DNA from: Phenylobacterium kunshanense
GTDB taxonomy: Bacteria; Pseudomonadota; Alphaproteobacteria; Caulobacterales; Caulobacteraceae
Reading direction: 5' to 3'
Length of the DNA stretch: 64,000 nt
Assembly (NCBI RefSeq): GCF_003254525.1
Contig: NZ_QFYS01000003.1
Location: 124,001 to 188,000 of the forward strand
Shown here: one piece after another, positions 26,029-36,587 of the stretch
How the letters are laid out: each line of letters begins with the position of its first letter
How positions within the stretch are numbered: position 1 is the first letter of the stretch
The notes under the pieces: model-generated
What the model was told of the DNA's origin: nothing
Database searches by the model: none
What the model saw: only the letters and a program-made list of their open reading frames with translations
Program-made: the position numbers and the translations under genes

Positions 26029-27195
26029 ATGGACCTGACGCTGACGCCCGAGCTGGCGGCCTTCCGCGACGAGGTGCGGTCCTTCCTGAACGCGCACAAG
26101 GGCGAATACGAGGGCGGCGCGCCCAAGGACCCCAAGGCCTGGCAGAAGCTGCTGATCGCCAACGGCTACGCCGCCCGCACCATCCCGAAGGAATACGGCG
26201 GCTACGGCGCCGAGCCCAACATCCTGAAGTCGCGGATCATCGCCGAGGAGTTCATCGCCGCCGGGGCGCCTCCCGGGATGGCGGGGCAGGGCATCTCCAT
26301 GCTGGTCCCGACCCTGCTGGAGGTCGGCTCCGAGGAGCAGAAGCGCCAGTGGATCCCGCCGACGTTGGCCGGGGACATCATCTGGTGCCAGGGCTATTCC
26401 GAACCGGGCGCCGGTTCCGACCTCGCCAACCTGCAGACCCGAGCCGTCGAAGACGGTGATGATTTCGTCATAAATGGTTCAAAAATTTGGACTTCTACGG
26501 CGGCCCAGGCGCAGATGATGTTCTGCCTGGTGCGCACTGAACCCGACAAGCCGAAGCACGAGGGCATCTCCTACCTCCTGTTCCCCATGAGCACGCCGGG
26601 GATCGAGGTGCGGCCGCTGAAGACCATGACCGGCCAGGCGGAATTCAACGAGGTGTTCTTCACCGACGTGCGCGTGCCGAAGGCGAGCGTCGTTGGCGGG
26701 CGCGGTCGAGGCTGGTTCGTGGCCAACGCCACCCTGAAGCACGAGCGGGGGATGCTGGGCGATCCCAATGCGACGGAAGCGCGGCTCAAGTCCCTGATCG
26801 AACTCATGAAGTCAGAGACGGTGGACGGCCAGAGGATCATCGACAACCCGATCCTCCGCGACCGGCTGATGCAGCTCCAGGCGCGGGTGCTGTCGATGAA
26901 ATTCAACGGCCTGCGCACCATGACCGACCAGACGGCCGGCTTGGCGCGGCTGGTGGTCAAGCTGCAGGGCTGCGAGCTGAATCACCAGGTGGCGGCGCTG
27001 GCGATCGACGCGCTGGGCGAGCTGGGCATCCTCTATCAGGACGGTCCGCACCTGCGGGCCCAGGGGCGCTGGCAGTGGAACTACATGTTCGACCTGGGGC
27101 TGATCATTGGCGGCGGCACCGCCCAGATCCAGAAGAACATCATCTCGGAGCGCGGCCTGAACATGCCGCGCGAGCCCAAGGTCGTGGAGGCCTAA
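26029..27195 (+). CDS. acyl-CoA dehydrogenase (first of a pair)
   Basis: A 388-residue FAD-dependent acyl-CoA dehydrogenase. Seen: IPKEYGGYGAEP, the flavin-contacting WCQGYSEPGAGSDLANLQT block, NGSKIWTSTAAQA, the MLGD helix region, and GGGTAQIQKNIISERGL near the C-terminus. It introduces an alpha-beta double bond into an acyl-CoA in the cytoplasm. The true start is the ATG at 26029; the frame is open upstream but runs antisense to the lipoprotein promoter. Three bases separate it from a second, shorter acyl-CoA dehydrogenase. Such side-by-side pairs often form alpha2beta2 enzymes for bulky substrates such as sterol side chains. This assignment is by analogy. Confidence 0.93.
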   Translation: MDLTLTPELAAFRDEVRSFLNAHKGEYEGGAPKDPKAWQKLLIANGYAARTIPKEYGGYGAEPNILKSRIIAEEFIAAGAPPGMAGQGISMLVPTLLEVGSEEQKRQWIPPTLAGDIIWCQGYSEPGAGSDLANLQTRAVEDGDDFVINGSKIWTSTAAQAQMMFCLVRTEPDKPKHEGISYLLFPMSTPGIEVRPLKTMTGQAEFNEVFFTDVRVPKASVVGGRGRGWFVANATLKHERGMLGDPNATEARLKSLIELMKSETVDGQRIIDNPILRDRLMQLQARVLSMKFNGLRTMTDQTAGLARLVVKLQGCELNHQVAALAIDALGELGILYQDGPHLRAQGRWQWNYMFDLGLIIGGGTAQIQKNIISERGLNMPREPKVVEA

Positions 27196-27198
27196 GCC

Positions 27199-28269
27199 AT
27201 GCGTTTCGCGCTCTCTGACGACCAGGTGATGCTGCAGGACAGCCTGAACCGGGCCCTCGCCGACCTCGCGCCGCTGGAACGGGTGCGGCGGTTCGCGGAC
27301 GGGGGCGAGCAGACGGCCCCGGACATCTGGAAGGGCCTCGCCGACCTTGGCCTTCCGGGCCTGCTCGTGCCCGAGGAGCATGGCGGCCTGGGCCTCGGGA
27401 TGCTGGAGGCGGCGCTGGCGGCCGAGGCCCTGGGACGGCATGTGGCGCCGACTCCATTCCTGAGCACGGCGGTGCTGGCGCCGCTGGCGCTCGCCGCCGG
27501 CAGTGACGCCCAGCGCCGGGAATGGCTGCCGAAGCTGGCGGCGGGCGCGGTGCTGGCCGGTGCGGCGATCTCCGAGCCGATCGCCGGCGCGCGCGATGGC
27601 GCGGGCGTGACGGCCGGGGGCGGGCGGCTGTCCGGCAAGGCGCTGTTCGCGCTGGACGTTGCGGGCGCGGACCTGCTGGTGGTGGCCGACCGGGGCGGGG
27701 CGCTGCACCTCGCCCGCGGCGCGGCCGAAACGGCGGCGATGCCGAGTATCGACAACACGCGCCGCCTCTCTGAGCTGGTGTTCCGCGACACGCCCGCCGA
27801 GCCGCTCGCGAACGGACAGGCGCTGGAGCGTCTGCGGGACGCGGCCTGGATCGTGCTGGCCGCCGACACTCTGGGCGCGGCGCAGGCGATGCTGGACAGG
27901 GCCGTCGACTACGCCAAGGAGCGCAAGCAGTTCGGCCGCACCATCGGCTCGTTCCAGGCGGTGAAGCACCTGTGCGCCGAGATGGCCGCCGAGCTGGAGC
28001 CTGCGCGGGCGCTCGTCTGGTACGCCGCCTACGCCTTCGACCACGCGCCGGAGGAGGCCTCGCTGATGGCGGCCCACGCCAAGGCGCATCTGTCGGAGAT
28101 CGGCCGTTTCGTCGCGCGCACGGCGACCGAGGTGCACGGCGGCATCGGCATGACCGATCTCCTGGGCCTGCACTACTGGTTCAAGCGCATCGGCCAGAAC
28201 CGCCAGCTCCTGGGCGGTCCCGAACGGGTGCGCGAGGCGGCGGCGAGGATGCAGGGCCTGGCGGCCTGA
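27199..28269 (+). CDS. acyl-CoA dehydrogenase (second of a pair)
   Basis: A 356-residue acyl-CoA dehydrogenase-family protein. Seen: LPGLLVPEEHGGLGLG in the N-terminal domain, AAISEPIAGARDG as a divergent form of the flavin block, YAKERKQFGRTIGSFQAVKH, and TEVHGGIGMTD near the end. It is shorter and more divergent in the middle domain than its partner, where the substrate beta-domain is eroded. That is the usual picture for the second subunit of heteromeric enzymes. Starts three bases after the partner stop. Converges with the small DUF3008 gene. Likely cotranscribed and co-assembled with 26029-27195; the substrate is unknown. Confidence 0.92.
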   Translation: MRFALSDDQVMLQDSLNRALADLAPLERVRRFADGGEQTAPDIWKGLADLGLPGLLVPEEHGGLGLGMLEAALAAEALGRHVAPTPFLSTAVLAPLALAAGSDAQRREWLPKLAAGAVLAGAAISEPIAGARDGAGVTAGGGRLSGKALFALDVAGADLLVVADRGGALHLARGAAETAAMPSIDNTRRLSELVFRDTPAEPLANGQALERLRDAAWIVLAADTLGAAQAMLDRAVDYAKERKQFGRTIGSFQAVKHLCAEMAAELEPARALVWYAAYAFDHAPEEASLMAAHAKAHLSEIGRFVARTATEVHGGIGMTDLLGLHYWFKRIGQNRQLLGGPERVREAAARMQGLAA

Positions 28270-28272
28270 GCC

Positions 28273-28455
28273 TCAGTGCTTGACGTGCTGGGGCTTACCC
28301 TTGCGCTTCGTCGAGGCCATCTTCTCGAGCTCCTTCTCGGACATCGACATCATCGACTTCGAGGCGCCCTTGAGTTCGCTCTTGGGCGTGTCTCCCCGCT
28401 TGGCCGACAGCGCGGCGCCGGCGGCCTTCTGCTGAGCGGCGGATTTGGCGGGCAT
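28273..28455 (-). CDS. DUF3008 family small basic protein
   Basis: A 60-residue Lys/Ala-rich protein matching the DUF3008 family: PAKSAAQQKAAGAALSAKRG at the start, SELKGASKSM in the middle and STKRKGKPQHV at the end. Members are small, highly charged and widespread in alphaproteobacteria; some are reported among stress-induced genes, but no biochemical function is established. The ATG at 28455 begins exactly at the family start. It ends four bases from the opposing acyl-CoA dehydrogenase stop and is divergent from the potassium channel gene across 74 bases. Complete and intact. Confidence 0.9.
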   Translation of the reverse strand: MPAKSAAQQKAAGAALSAKRGDTPKSELKGASKSMMSMSEKELEKMASTKRKGKPQHVKH

Positions 28456-28529
28456 GGTTGTCCTCCTCCCAATGTCGCGCGAGGGTGCGCGGCTGAGGGC
28501 ATGAACCCGCAAGTCGGACGAGGGTTCTT

Positions 28530-29348
28530 GTGAAGCATGAGGGGATCGGCAGCTTGACCGAGGGAGCCGTCGCCGGGCGGGAAAAGGTTTCGCGGCTGCG
28601 CGCGCGCCTGCGGGCGCTCTACCATGGCAAGTCGCCGGGCGCGGTGCGATTCCGGCTCTGGGTGATCGCCATCGATTTCCTGGCGATCGGGTTCTTCATC
28701 GCGGCCCCCTTCCTGCGCGATTTTCCGGCCTACCTCTATGTCGACTACACGGTGGCCTGCATCCTGGCCGCCGACATCGCCGCCAGGGCGCTGAGCTACC
28801 GCAACCTGCGGGAATGGCTGCGCAAGCCGAACACCTGGATCGATCTCTTCGTCCTGGCCACCCTGCTGTTCCCGCTCTGGCTGTTCAACCTGGCGTTCCT
28901 GCGCGTGCTTCGCCTGTGGTCGCTGTTTCACAGCGAGTTCTTCTGGCAGACGATCGGTCGGCGCTACGACGAGACGCGATGGGAAGAGGTTGCGAAGACG
29001 CTTGCGACCCTGGTCACCTTCGTCTTCGTGGCCACTGGCTTCGTCTATGCCAGCTTTGCGCGGGAACATCCGGGCATCCAGGGCTATGTGGACGCGCTCT
29101 ACTTCACGGTGACCACCCTGACCACGACCGGGTTCGGCGACATCACCCTGCCGGGGGTCTGGGGCCGGCTCCTCACCATCGTGATCATGATCAGCGGCAT
29201 CACGCTGTTTGTCCGACTGGCCCAGACACTGATCCGTCCGTTCAAGGTGCGTTTCCTGTGCCCGACCTGCGGCCTCATGCGCCACGACCCGGACGCGGTG
29301 CACTGCAAGGCGTGCGGAACCCTGCTCAACATCCCCAACGAGGAATAG
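28530..29348 (+). CDS. potassium channel family protein with C-terminal zinc ribbon
   Basis: A 272-residue inner-membrane protein. About six hydrophobic helices are visible, with an R-rich fourth segment (FLRVLRLWSLFH). A pore loop TTLTTTGFGDI sits between the last two helices, so it resembles a voltage-gated-type K+ channel with GFGD in place of GYGD. After the last helix (about residue 232) comes CPTC-x11-CKAC (Cys244, 247, 259, 262), a zinc ribbon, in place of the usual RCK or cyclic-nucleotide domain. Start GTG. Single gene between DUF3008 and the histidine kinase, 46 bases before the latter. The ribbon may gate the channel in response to metal or redox state; this is inference. Confidence 0.87.
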   Translation: MKHEGIGSLTEGAVAGREKVSRLRARLRALYHGKSPGAVRFRLWVIAIDFLAIGFFIAAPFLRDFPAYLYVDYTVACILAADIAARALSYRNLREWLRKPNTWIDLFVLATLLFPLWLFNLAFLRVLRLWSLFHSEFFWQTIGRRYDETRWEEVAKTLATLVTFVFVATGFVYASFAREHPGIQGYVDALYFTVTTLTTTGFGDITLPGVWGRLLTIVIMISGITLFVRLAQTLIRPFKVRFLCPTCGLMRHDPDAVHCKACGTLLNIPNEE

Positions 29349-29394
29349 GCGCAGCGCTCGCGCCGCCTGTCCTTCGCAAATGCTTTAGGTTTCT

Positions 29395-31377
<1,983 letters not shown>

Positions 31378-31394
31378 GCGCCGCCCGGCCGGGG

Positions 31395-33212
31395 TCAGTA
31401 ATAGTCCTTCAGCACGAGGCTCATCGTCTCGCCCGAGGCGAGGGTCAGCGCCAATGCCCGGCCCGCGGGGCCGGTCCGCAGGGCGGTGAGGCCCGCGACG
31501 CCCAGCTCTGCGGCTGGGCGGCCATCGACCGCCGTGATGACCTGGCCGACCTTCAGGCCGGCGGCCTCGGCGGGCGATCCGGGCGCGACGACGCCGATGG
31601 TGAAGGCGCCGTTCCCGAAGCGGGTCAGCGCGCCGAGACGGTCCTTGGGGAACGGCGCGTCGATCACGCCGGGCCGCGGCTTCAGGAATATGCGGCTGCG
31701 CGCGTAGTCGGTGGTCAGTTCGAAGCGCCCGAGGATCGGCATGCCGATGTTGCCGGCCGTGTGGCCGTTGTTCAGCGCGCTGTTGTCCTCGTCGCCGAAG
31801 GTGGCGGGGATGTCGCGCAGGGTGACACCGGCGAGCGTCAGGCTCTTGACGGTTGCGACGTTGCGGGAGCGCATTCCGCCGATCGCCCCCGACATGCCCT
31901 TGGACGTCGGGCGGTCGGACAGCATGCCGTTCGGCTTCCAGTAGGTCGGGAAGACCAGCAGCGGCTGGCCGTTGCCGAGGTCGAAGTCCATCAGCACCGG
32001 CTTGCCCCCTTCGATCGAGGCGGGAATGGCGTGCAGGCCCGAGACATTGGTCACCGGCACGGGGACGGCGCCCGCCGGCGGCTGGAAGCGGGCCGGATCG
32101 TGGAAGGTGATGGTCTGGCCGCCGAAGTCGAGCTGCACCGTCAAGGCGTTCAGCACCTCCTTGCCGAGGATCGCGGGCAGCGGCCGGCCGATGGCGGCGG
32201 CGATGGGCTTGAGGTCCATCAGCGCCACGGTCAGGTCCCGCAGCTCCACATCGCCGATCCGTATCGTCACGCCGTTGGCCAGCTCGGCGACGTCGCGTCC
32301 GCCGGTGCCGACGGCAGCGACGATGGCCGTCGGCTTGATCCCGAGGCTCTCGGCATAGGCCTTGTCCAGCACGGTCGCCTCGGCGCCGCTGTCGAGCATC
32401 ACGTTGGTCTGGGCGCCGTTGACCGCCGCGGGAATGTTGATCCGCGTGCCCATGTACAGCTCGAAGGTGAGCGGGTCGGTGTGCGCCCGCCCTTCCGGGA
32501 AGGCGTAGAGCTTCCGCGACGCCGGGCGCGCGAATGCGCCCGGGTCGGCTTTCGGATTGATGTCCACTTCTGTGAGGAGGGTGGTCATCACGATGGGGTC
32601 CTCGGCAGTCTGCTGGACCTGCCGGAAGGGCATGCGGACGCCTTCGACCATGCGCCAGTCGTCGAAGCGTGTCGTGGTCGTCGTGCCCTCCTCGGTCAGC
32701 CGCTCGGCCACGAGGGCGCCGCTCGCGGGATCGAGCAGCAGGTCGTACCGGTTGCGGCCGTCGAAGGTCACGCGCAGCACCTGAACGGTGCGCCCCTCGA
32801 ATGTCTCGCCCGGTTCGAGCGTGACCTTCCCATTCTTGCCCCGAAGCGCGTCGTCGAAGGCGACCAGGCGTCGGCGGGCGGCGTCCTTTGCGGCGGGGGC
32901 GCCGGCGTCCTCGACCTGCCCGCTCAGGGTGACGGTCCAGCCGCCGTCGCCGATGAAGGCCCGGTGGATGACGGCCGAGCCAAGGCTGATGCGCTCGACG
33001 CTACGCCCGGGTTCGATGCGGCGCTCCACCTCGCCCTGGAAGCGGCCGTTGTCGGTCTTGCCGCGGACCAGGAGGCCGGTCGCCTTCTCGAAGGCGGGTC
33101 CGCCACGCCAGGCGACGTAGCGGTCGATGGCCTCGCGGGCCGGGTCGGCGAGCGCAACGGCGGGCGCGGCCAGGGCGAGAGCGGCCACGGCGGCGGCCAG
33201 GACGGATTTCAT
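31395..33212 (-). CDS. exported retropepsin-like aspartyl protease with PDZ domain
   Basis: A 605-residue protein with a signal peptide (about 1-22). An N-terminal region reads as an outer-membrane lipoprotein-sorting-like fold. Two retropepsin-like lobes follow: one with MLDSGAEATVLD (Asp-Ser-Gly active-site motif), the second beginning near VLMDFDLGNGQPLLV, where the motif is DLGNG. A PDZ domain lies at the end (GVVAPGSPAEAAGLKVGQVI). Family proteins are periplasmic. The degenerate second lobe suggests that one active-site aspartate does the work with its partner from a dimer, or reduced activity. The ATG is two bases after the stop of the TrmB gene, so the two form an operon. Confidence 0.87.
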   Translation of the reverse strand: MKSVLAAAVAALALAAPAVALADPAREAIDRYVAWRGGPAFEKATGLLVRGKTDNGRFQGEVERRIEPGRSVERISLGSAVIHRAFIGDGGWTVTLSGQVEDAGAPAAKDAARRRLVAFDDALRGKNGKVTLEPGETFEGRTVQVLRVTFDGRNRYDLLLDPASGALVAERLTEEGTTTTTRFDDWRMVEGVRMPFRQVQQTAEDPIVMTTLLTEVDINPKADPGAFARPASRKLYAFPEGRAHTDPLTFELYMGTRINIPAAVNGAQTNVMLDSGAEATVLDKAYAESLGIKPTAIVAAVGTGGRDVAELANGVTIRIGDVELRDLTVALMDLKPIAAAIGRPLPAILGKEVLNALTVQLDFGGQTITFHDPARFQPPAGAVPVPVTNVSGLHAIPASIEGGKPVLMDFDLGNGQPLLVFPTYWKPNGMLSDRPTSKGMSGAIGGMRSRNVATVKSLTLAGVTLRDIPATFGDEDNSALNNGHTAGNIGMPILGRFELTTDYARSRIFLKPRPGVIDAPFPKDRLGALTRFGNGAFTIGVVAPGSPAEAAGLKVGQVITAVDGRPAAELGVAGLTALRTGPAGRALALTLASGETMSLVLKDYY

Positions 33213-33214
33213 GG

Positions 33215-34030
33215 TCAGTCTCCGAAGGCTGGATCGGTCAGGGCGTCGAGGCCCGGAGGCCGCGAGCCGAACAGCGAAGGGTCGAAGGGGAGGGTGAGGC
33301 CGCGCGCCTGGGCCCCGAGCACGATCTCTGCGGCGAGCCCGCTGTGGTACAGGCACGCGAGGTACACGCTGTCGCTCCAGACCCCGTGACGGCAGCGCTG
33401 GCCGTCCCGGGAGAGCAGGGCGGTGAGGTGTTCGCGGCCGTCGGCGATGATCGTCACCTGGCGGCCGGGCCAGGCCGCAAGCTGGGTCTCGGCCACCGGC
33501 TGGCTGACCGCGGGGACCCGGGTGGGCCCGTCGCCGTAGACCTGGCCGACGACGCGGACGCCTCGGGCGCCGCAGCGGACCAGGTCGGGTTCGAGCGCCA
33601 CATAGGGCTCGGGAAAAAGGTCGAACAGCAGGATCTCTTGGGCGGCCTCGATCATGGCCCGGGCCCGCGATATCACCTGATCGGGGGTCTTTACGGCGTA
33701 GAGACGAGCCTCGGCCGCGGGCGGTTTCAGATCCGCGAGCGCCGCAAGCGCCGACTGGCTGCGCTGCTGGAAGCGCGCTCCGAGGGCGGCGATCAGTTCG
33801 GCGGCTGGCGCCGCTCGCCAGATGCGGGTCTCACCCTCGTCGACGATCACGGCGCCCTTCTGGGCCAGGGTCTCGAGGGCCTGGTAGGTGTTGGCGCTGG
33901 CCTTTCCGATCGCCTTGGACAGCCGGTAACCGGTGGCGGGGCCCAGGCGCGTGAGCTCGCAGAAGATGCGCGCCTCGATGTCGGTGAAGCCGAGGTCCAG
34001 AAGCGCCGCGACGGGTGTAGTAGCAGTCAT
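33215..34030 (-). CDS. TrmB-family transcriptional regulator
   Basis: A 271-residue regulator. The N-terminal winged helix (about 8-75; LGFTDIEARIFCELTRLGP, then ATGYRLSKAIGKASANTYQA) is the TrmB domain. The rest (about 105-240) resembles the phospholipase-D-like ligand domain often attached to it (ARAMIEAAQEILLFDL). TrmB proteins are sugar- or metabolite-responsive and common in archaea, less so in proteobacteria. The start codon lies inside a perfect 9-bp inverted repeat (34018-34041), suggesting that the protein represses its own gene. It is followed immediately by the aspartyl protease and divergent from ppsA, which it could also control. Confidence 0.87.
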   Translation of the reverse strand: MTATTPVAALLDLGFTDIEARIFCELTRLGPATGYRLSKAIGKASANTYQALETLAQKGAVIVDEGETRIWRAAPAAELIAALGARFQQRSQSALAALADLKPPAAEARLYAVKTPDQVISRARAMIEAAQEILLFDLFPEPYVALEPDLVRCGARGVRVVGQVYGDGPTRVPAVSQPVAETQLAAWPGRQVTIIADGREHLTALLSRDGQRCRHGVWSDSVYLACLYHSGLAAEIVLGAQARGLTLPFDPSLFGSRPPGLDALTDPAFGD

Positions 34031-34041
34031 GGCTGCTACTA
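34018..34041. promoter_or_regulatory. palindrome TAGTAGCAG-N6-CTGCTACTA on the TrmB start codon
   Basis: Perfect 9-bp arms (34018-34026 and 34033-34041) around TCATGG; the TrmB start codon (34028-34030, minus strand) is in the centre. The placement fits autorepression that blocks both RNA polymerase and ribosome access. Confidence 0.6.
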
Positions 34042-34096
34042 AATGTGCGCTCGCATGTTTGGTCCAGTTAAGCTCTCGTAAGGTCGGACGCGCGGG

Positions 34097-34110
34097 TTGA
34101 CCGTGCTCAA
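34097..34110 (+). promoter_or_regulatory. FNR/FixK-like box TTGACCGTGCTCAA
   Basis: Matches the TTGA-N6-TCAA core of FNR/FixK sites exactly, 56 bases before the ppsA start. A second, 7-of-8 match is upstream of the BON gene (38556-38569). Function inferred from consensus and from gene content. Confidence 0.55.
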
Positions 34111-34166
34111 CGCGGGCGGCGTCGCGGGCCGGTTAGCTTGCAGGTTCGCGGCAAGGGAGCAGGCGA

Positions 34167-36587
34167 ATGGGCGGTCACGTCCGATCCTTCGACGGCCTGA
34201 CGCTCGACGACGTGCCGGTCGTAGGGGGTAAGACCGCCTCGCTCGGGGAGCTTCATCGGCTCCTGGATCAGGGCCCGGCTCGCGTGCCGGAGGGATTTGC
34301 GATTACCGCCGATGCCTATCGGGAAGCTATCGCTCGCGCGGGCGCCGGGCCCCGGCTGGCCGAACTGATGGCGGGGCTGGACGTCGCTGACGTCGCGGAC
34401 CTGGCGCGACGCGGCGCGGAAGCCCGGAGGATCGTCTACGAGGCGACGGGGACGCCGGAGCTCGCAGCGGCGATCGTCGAGGCGTTCCGCGACCTGAAGG
34501 TCCGCACGGGCCCGGACCTCAGCGTCGCGGTTCGCAGCTCGGCCACAGCAGAGGACCTGCCCACGGCCAGCTTCGCCGGCCAGCACGAGAGCTTCCTGCA
34601 CGTGCGGGACGAGGACGGTCTGATCGAGGCCTGCCGCCGCTGCTTCGCCTCGCTCTACACCGACCGGGCGATCGTCTATCGGGTGAACAACGGCTTCGCG
34701 CATGAGAAGGTCGCGCTGTCCGTGGCCGTGATGCGGATGGTGCGCTCGGACGAGGCGGCGAGCGGGGTGAGCTTCACGCTCGACACTGAAAGCGGCTTCC
34801 GGGACGTAGTCTTCATCACCGGCGCCTACGGCCTCGGCGAGAATGTGGTGCAGGGGCGGGTGGATCCCGACGAGTGGTATGTCCACAAGCCCACGTTCCT
34901 GCAGGGCGCGCGCGCGGTGCTGAAGCGGAGCCTGGGGACTAAGCACACGCGGATGACCTGGCGGCGCGGGGGCGGGCTCGCCACGCGTCCGGTCCCGAGG
35001 GCGCTGCGGGGACGGTTCTGCCTGACCGACGACGAGGTTCTCACCCTGGCCGATGTAGCGCTGCGGATCGAGACCCACTACTCGCAGCGCGCCGGTCGCC
35101 CCATGCCGATGGACATCGAGTGGGCCAAGGACGCCGTCGACGGGCGGCTCTACATCGTCCAGGCGCGACCGGAGACCGTGGCCTCGCAGCGGAGCGGCGC
35201 CGAGATCGAGAGCTTCCGGCTCAAGGGCTCGGGCAAGGTCCTGGTTGAGGGGAAGGCGGTCGGCGAACGGGTCGCCGCCGGTCCGGTCCGGATCGTGCGC
35301 GAGCCCGCTGACCTCAAGGCCTTCCAGACAGGCGAGGTGCTGGTCGCGCCGGTCACCAATCCCGACTGGGAGCCGGTGATGAAGCGGGCGGCGGCGGTGG
35401 TGACCGAGCGCGGCGGCCGCACCTGCCACGCCGCGATCATCGCGCGTGAGCTGGGCGTTCCGGCGGTGGTCGGGACCGGCGACGCGACGCGGCGCCTCGC
35501 GGATGGCGACCGTGTGACCGTCTCGTGCGCCGAGGGGGAGACCGGCCGGGTCTTTGCGGGCGACGTGCCGTTCGAAGTCCAGCGCCTGAACGTGGCCGAC
35601 CTGAAGCCGCCACGGACGCACATCATGCTGAACCTGGCGCAGCCCGACCTGGCCTTCCGGTTCGCCCAGGCGCCCAGCGCCGGCGTGGGGCTCGCGCGGC
35701 TGGAGTTCATCATCGGCGAGCAGATCCGACTGCATCCGATGGCGGCGGCCCATCCGGACCGCGTGACGTCGGCCCGCGACCGGACGGCGATGGCGCGTCT
35801 GGCCAGGGCGTATCCCTCACCGCGACAGTATTTCGTGGACCGACTGGTGGAGGGCGCCGGCGTGATCGCGGCGGCCTTCTGGCCTCGCCCGGTGATCGTG
35901 CGGCTGTCCGACTTCAAGACCAACGAGTACGCACGGCTGACCGGCGGCCGTGATTTCGAGCCGACAGAGGAGAACCCGATGCTCGGGTTCCGGGGCGCCG
36001 CGCGCTACGCGCACCCGCTCTACGCCGACGGATTCGCCCTGGAATGCGAGGCGCTGGCCCGGGTGCGGGGCGAGCTTGGGCTGACGAATCTGAAGGTCAT
36101 GGTCCCGTTCTGCCGTCGGGTCGACGAGGCCCGCCGGGTGCTGGACGCCATGGCGGCACACGGCCTGAAGCGTGGAGAGGGCGGGCTCGAGGTCTATGTG
36201 ATGTGCGAGATCCCGAACAACGTCATCCAGATCGACGCCTTCGCCGAACTGTTCGACGGCTTCTCCATCGGCTCCAACGACCTGACCCAGCTCGTGCTGG
36301 GTGTGGACCGCGACTCCGAGACCGTCGCGTTTGATTTCGACGAGCGCGATCCAGGCGTCATGGAGATGCTGCGGCAGGCCGTGACGGGCGCCCACCGGAA
36401 CGGCCGGCACGTCGGCATCTGTGGAGAGGCGCCGGCGACCTATCCCGAGATCGCGGCCTTCCTGGCCGGCCTCGGCGTGGACTCCATCAGCGTGAATCCC
36501 CAGAGCCTGCCCCGGACTCTCGCCATCGTGCGCGAGGCCGAGGCGGACGCCCGACAACCCCAGAACAAACCCGGAGCGATCCCATGA
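34167..36587 (+). CDS. ppsA: phosphoenolpyruvate synthase
   Basis: An 806-residue PEP synthase making PEP, AMP and phosphate from pyruvate and ATP. Order: N-terminal ATP-binding domain (VGGKTASLGE, VRSSATAEDLPTASFAGQ), the swivelling phosphohistidine domain (GGRTCHAAIIARE, His421), and the C-terminal PEP/pyruvate barrel (GLARLEFIIGEQ, CGEAPA with Cys752). All catalytic blocks and length fit E. coli PpsA. Start ATG at 34167. It overlaps the universal-stress gene by four bases (ATGA). An FNR/FixK-like box lies upstream, and with usp and a BON gene nearby it looks like part of a low-oxygen or redox-stress gene set, not simply gluconeogenesis. Confidence 0.95.
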   Translation: MGGHVRSFDGLTLDDVPVVGGKTASLGELHRLLDQGPARVPEGFAITADAYREAIARAGAGPRLAELMAGLDVADVADLARRGAEARRIVYEATGTPELAAAIVEAFRDLKVRTGPDLSVAVRSSATAEDLPTASFAGQHESFLHVRDEDGLIEACRRCFASLYTDRAIVYRVNNGFAHEKVALSVAVMRMVRSDEAASGVSFTLDTESGFRDVVFITGAYGLGENVVQGRVDPDEWYVHKPTFLQGARAVLKRSLGTKHTRMTWRRGGGLATRPVPRALRGRFCLTDDEVLTLADVALRIETHYSQRAGRPMPMDIEWAKDAVDGRLYIVQARPETVASQRSGAEIESFRLKGSGKVLVEGKAVGERVAAGPVRIVREPADLKAFQTGEVLVAPVTNPDWEPVMKRAAAVVTERGGRTCHAAIIARELGVPAVVGTGDATRRLADGDRVTVSCAEGETGRVFAGDVPFEVQRLNVADLKPPRTHIMLNLAQPDLAFRFAQAPSAGVGLARLEFIIGEQIRLHPMAAAHPDRVTSARDRTAMARLARAYPSPRQYFVDRLVEGAGVIAAAFWPRPVIVRLSDFKTNEYARLTGGRDFEPTEENPMLGFRGAARYAHPLYADGFALECEALARVRGELGLTNLKVMVPFCRRVDEARRVLDAMAAHGLKRGEGGLEVYVMCEIPNNVIQIDAFAELFDGFSIGSNDLTQLVLGVDRDSETVAFDFDERDPGVMEMLRQAVTGAHRNGRHVGICGEAPATYPEIAAFLAGLGVDSISVNPQSLPRTLAIVREAEADARQPQNKPGAIP

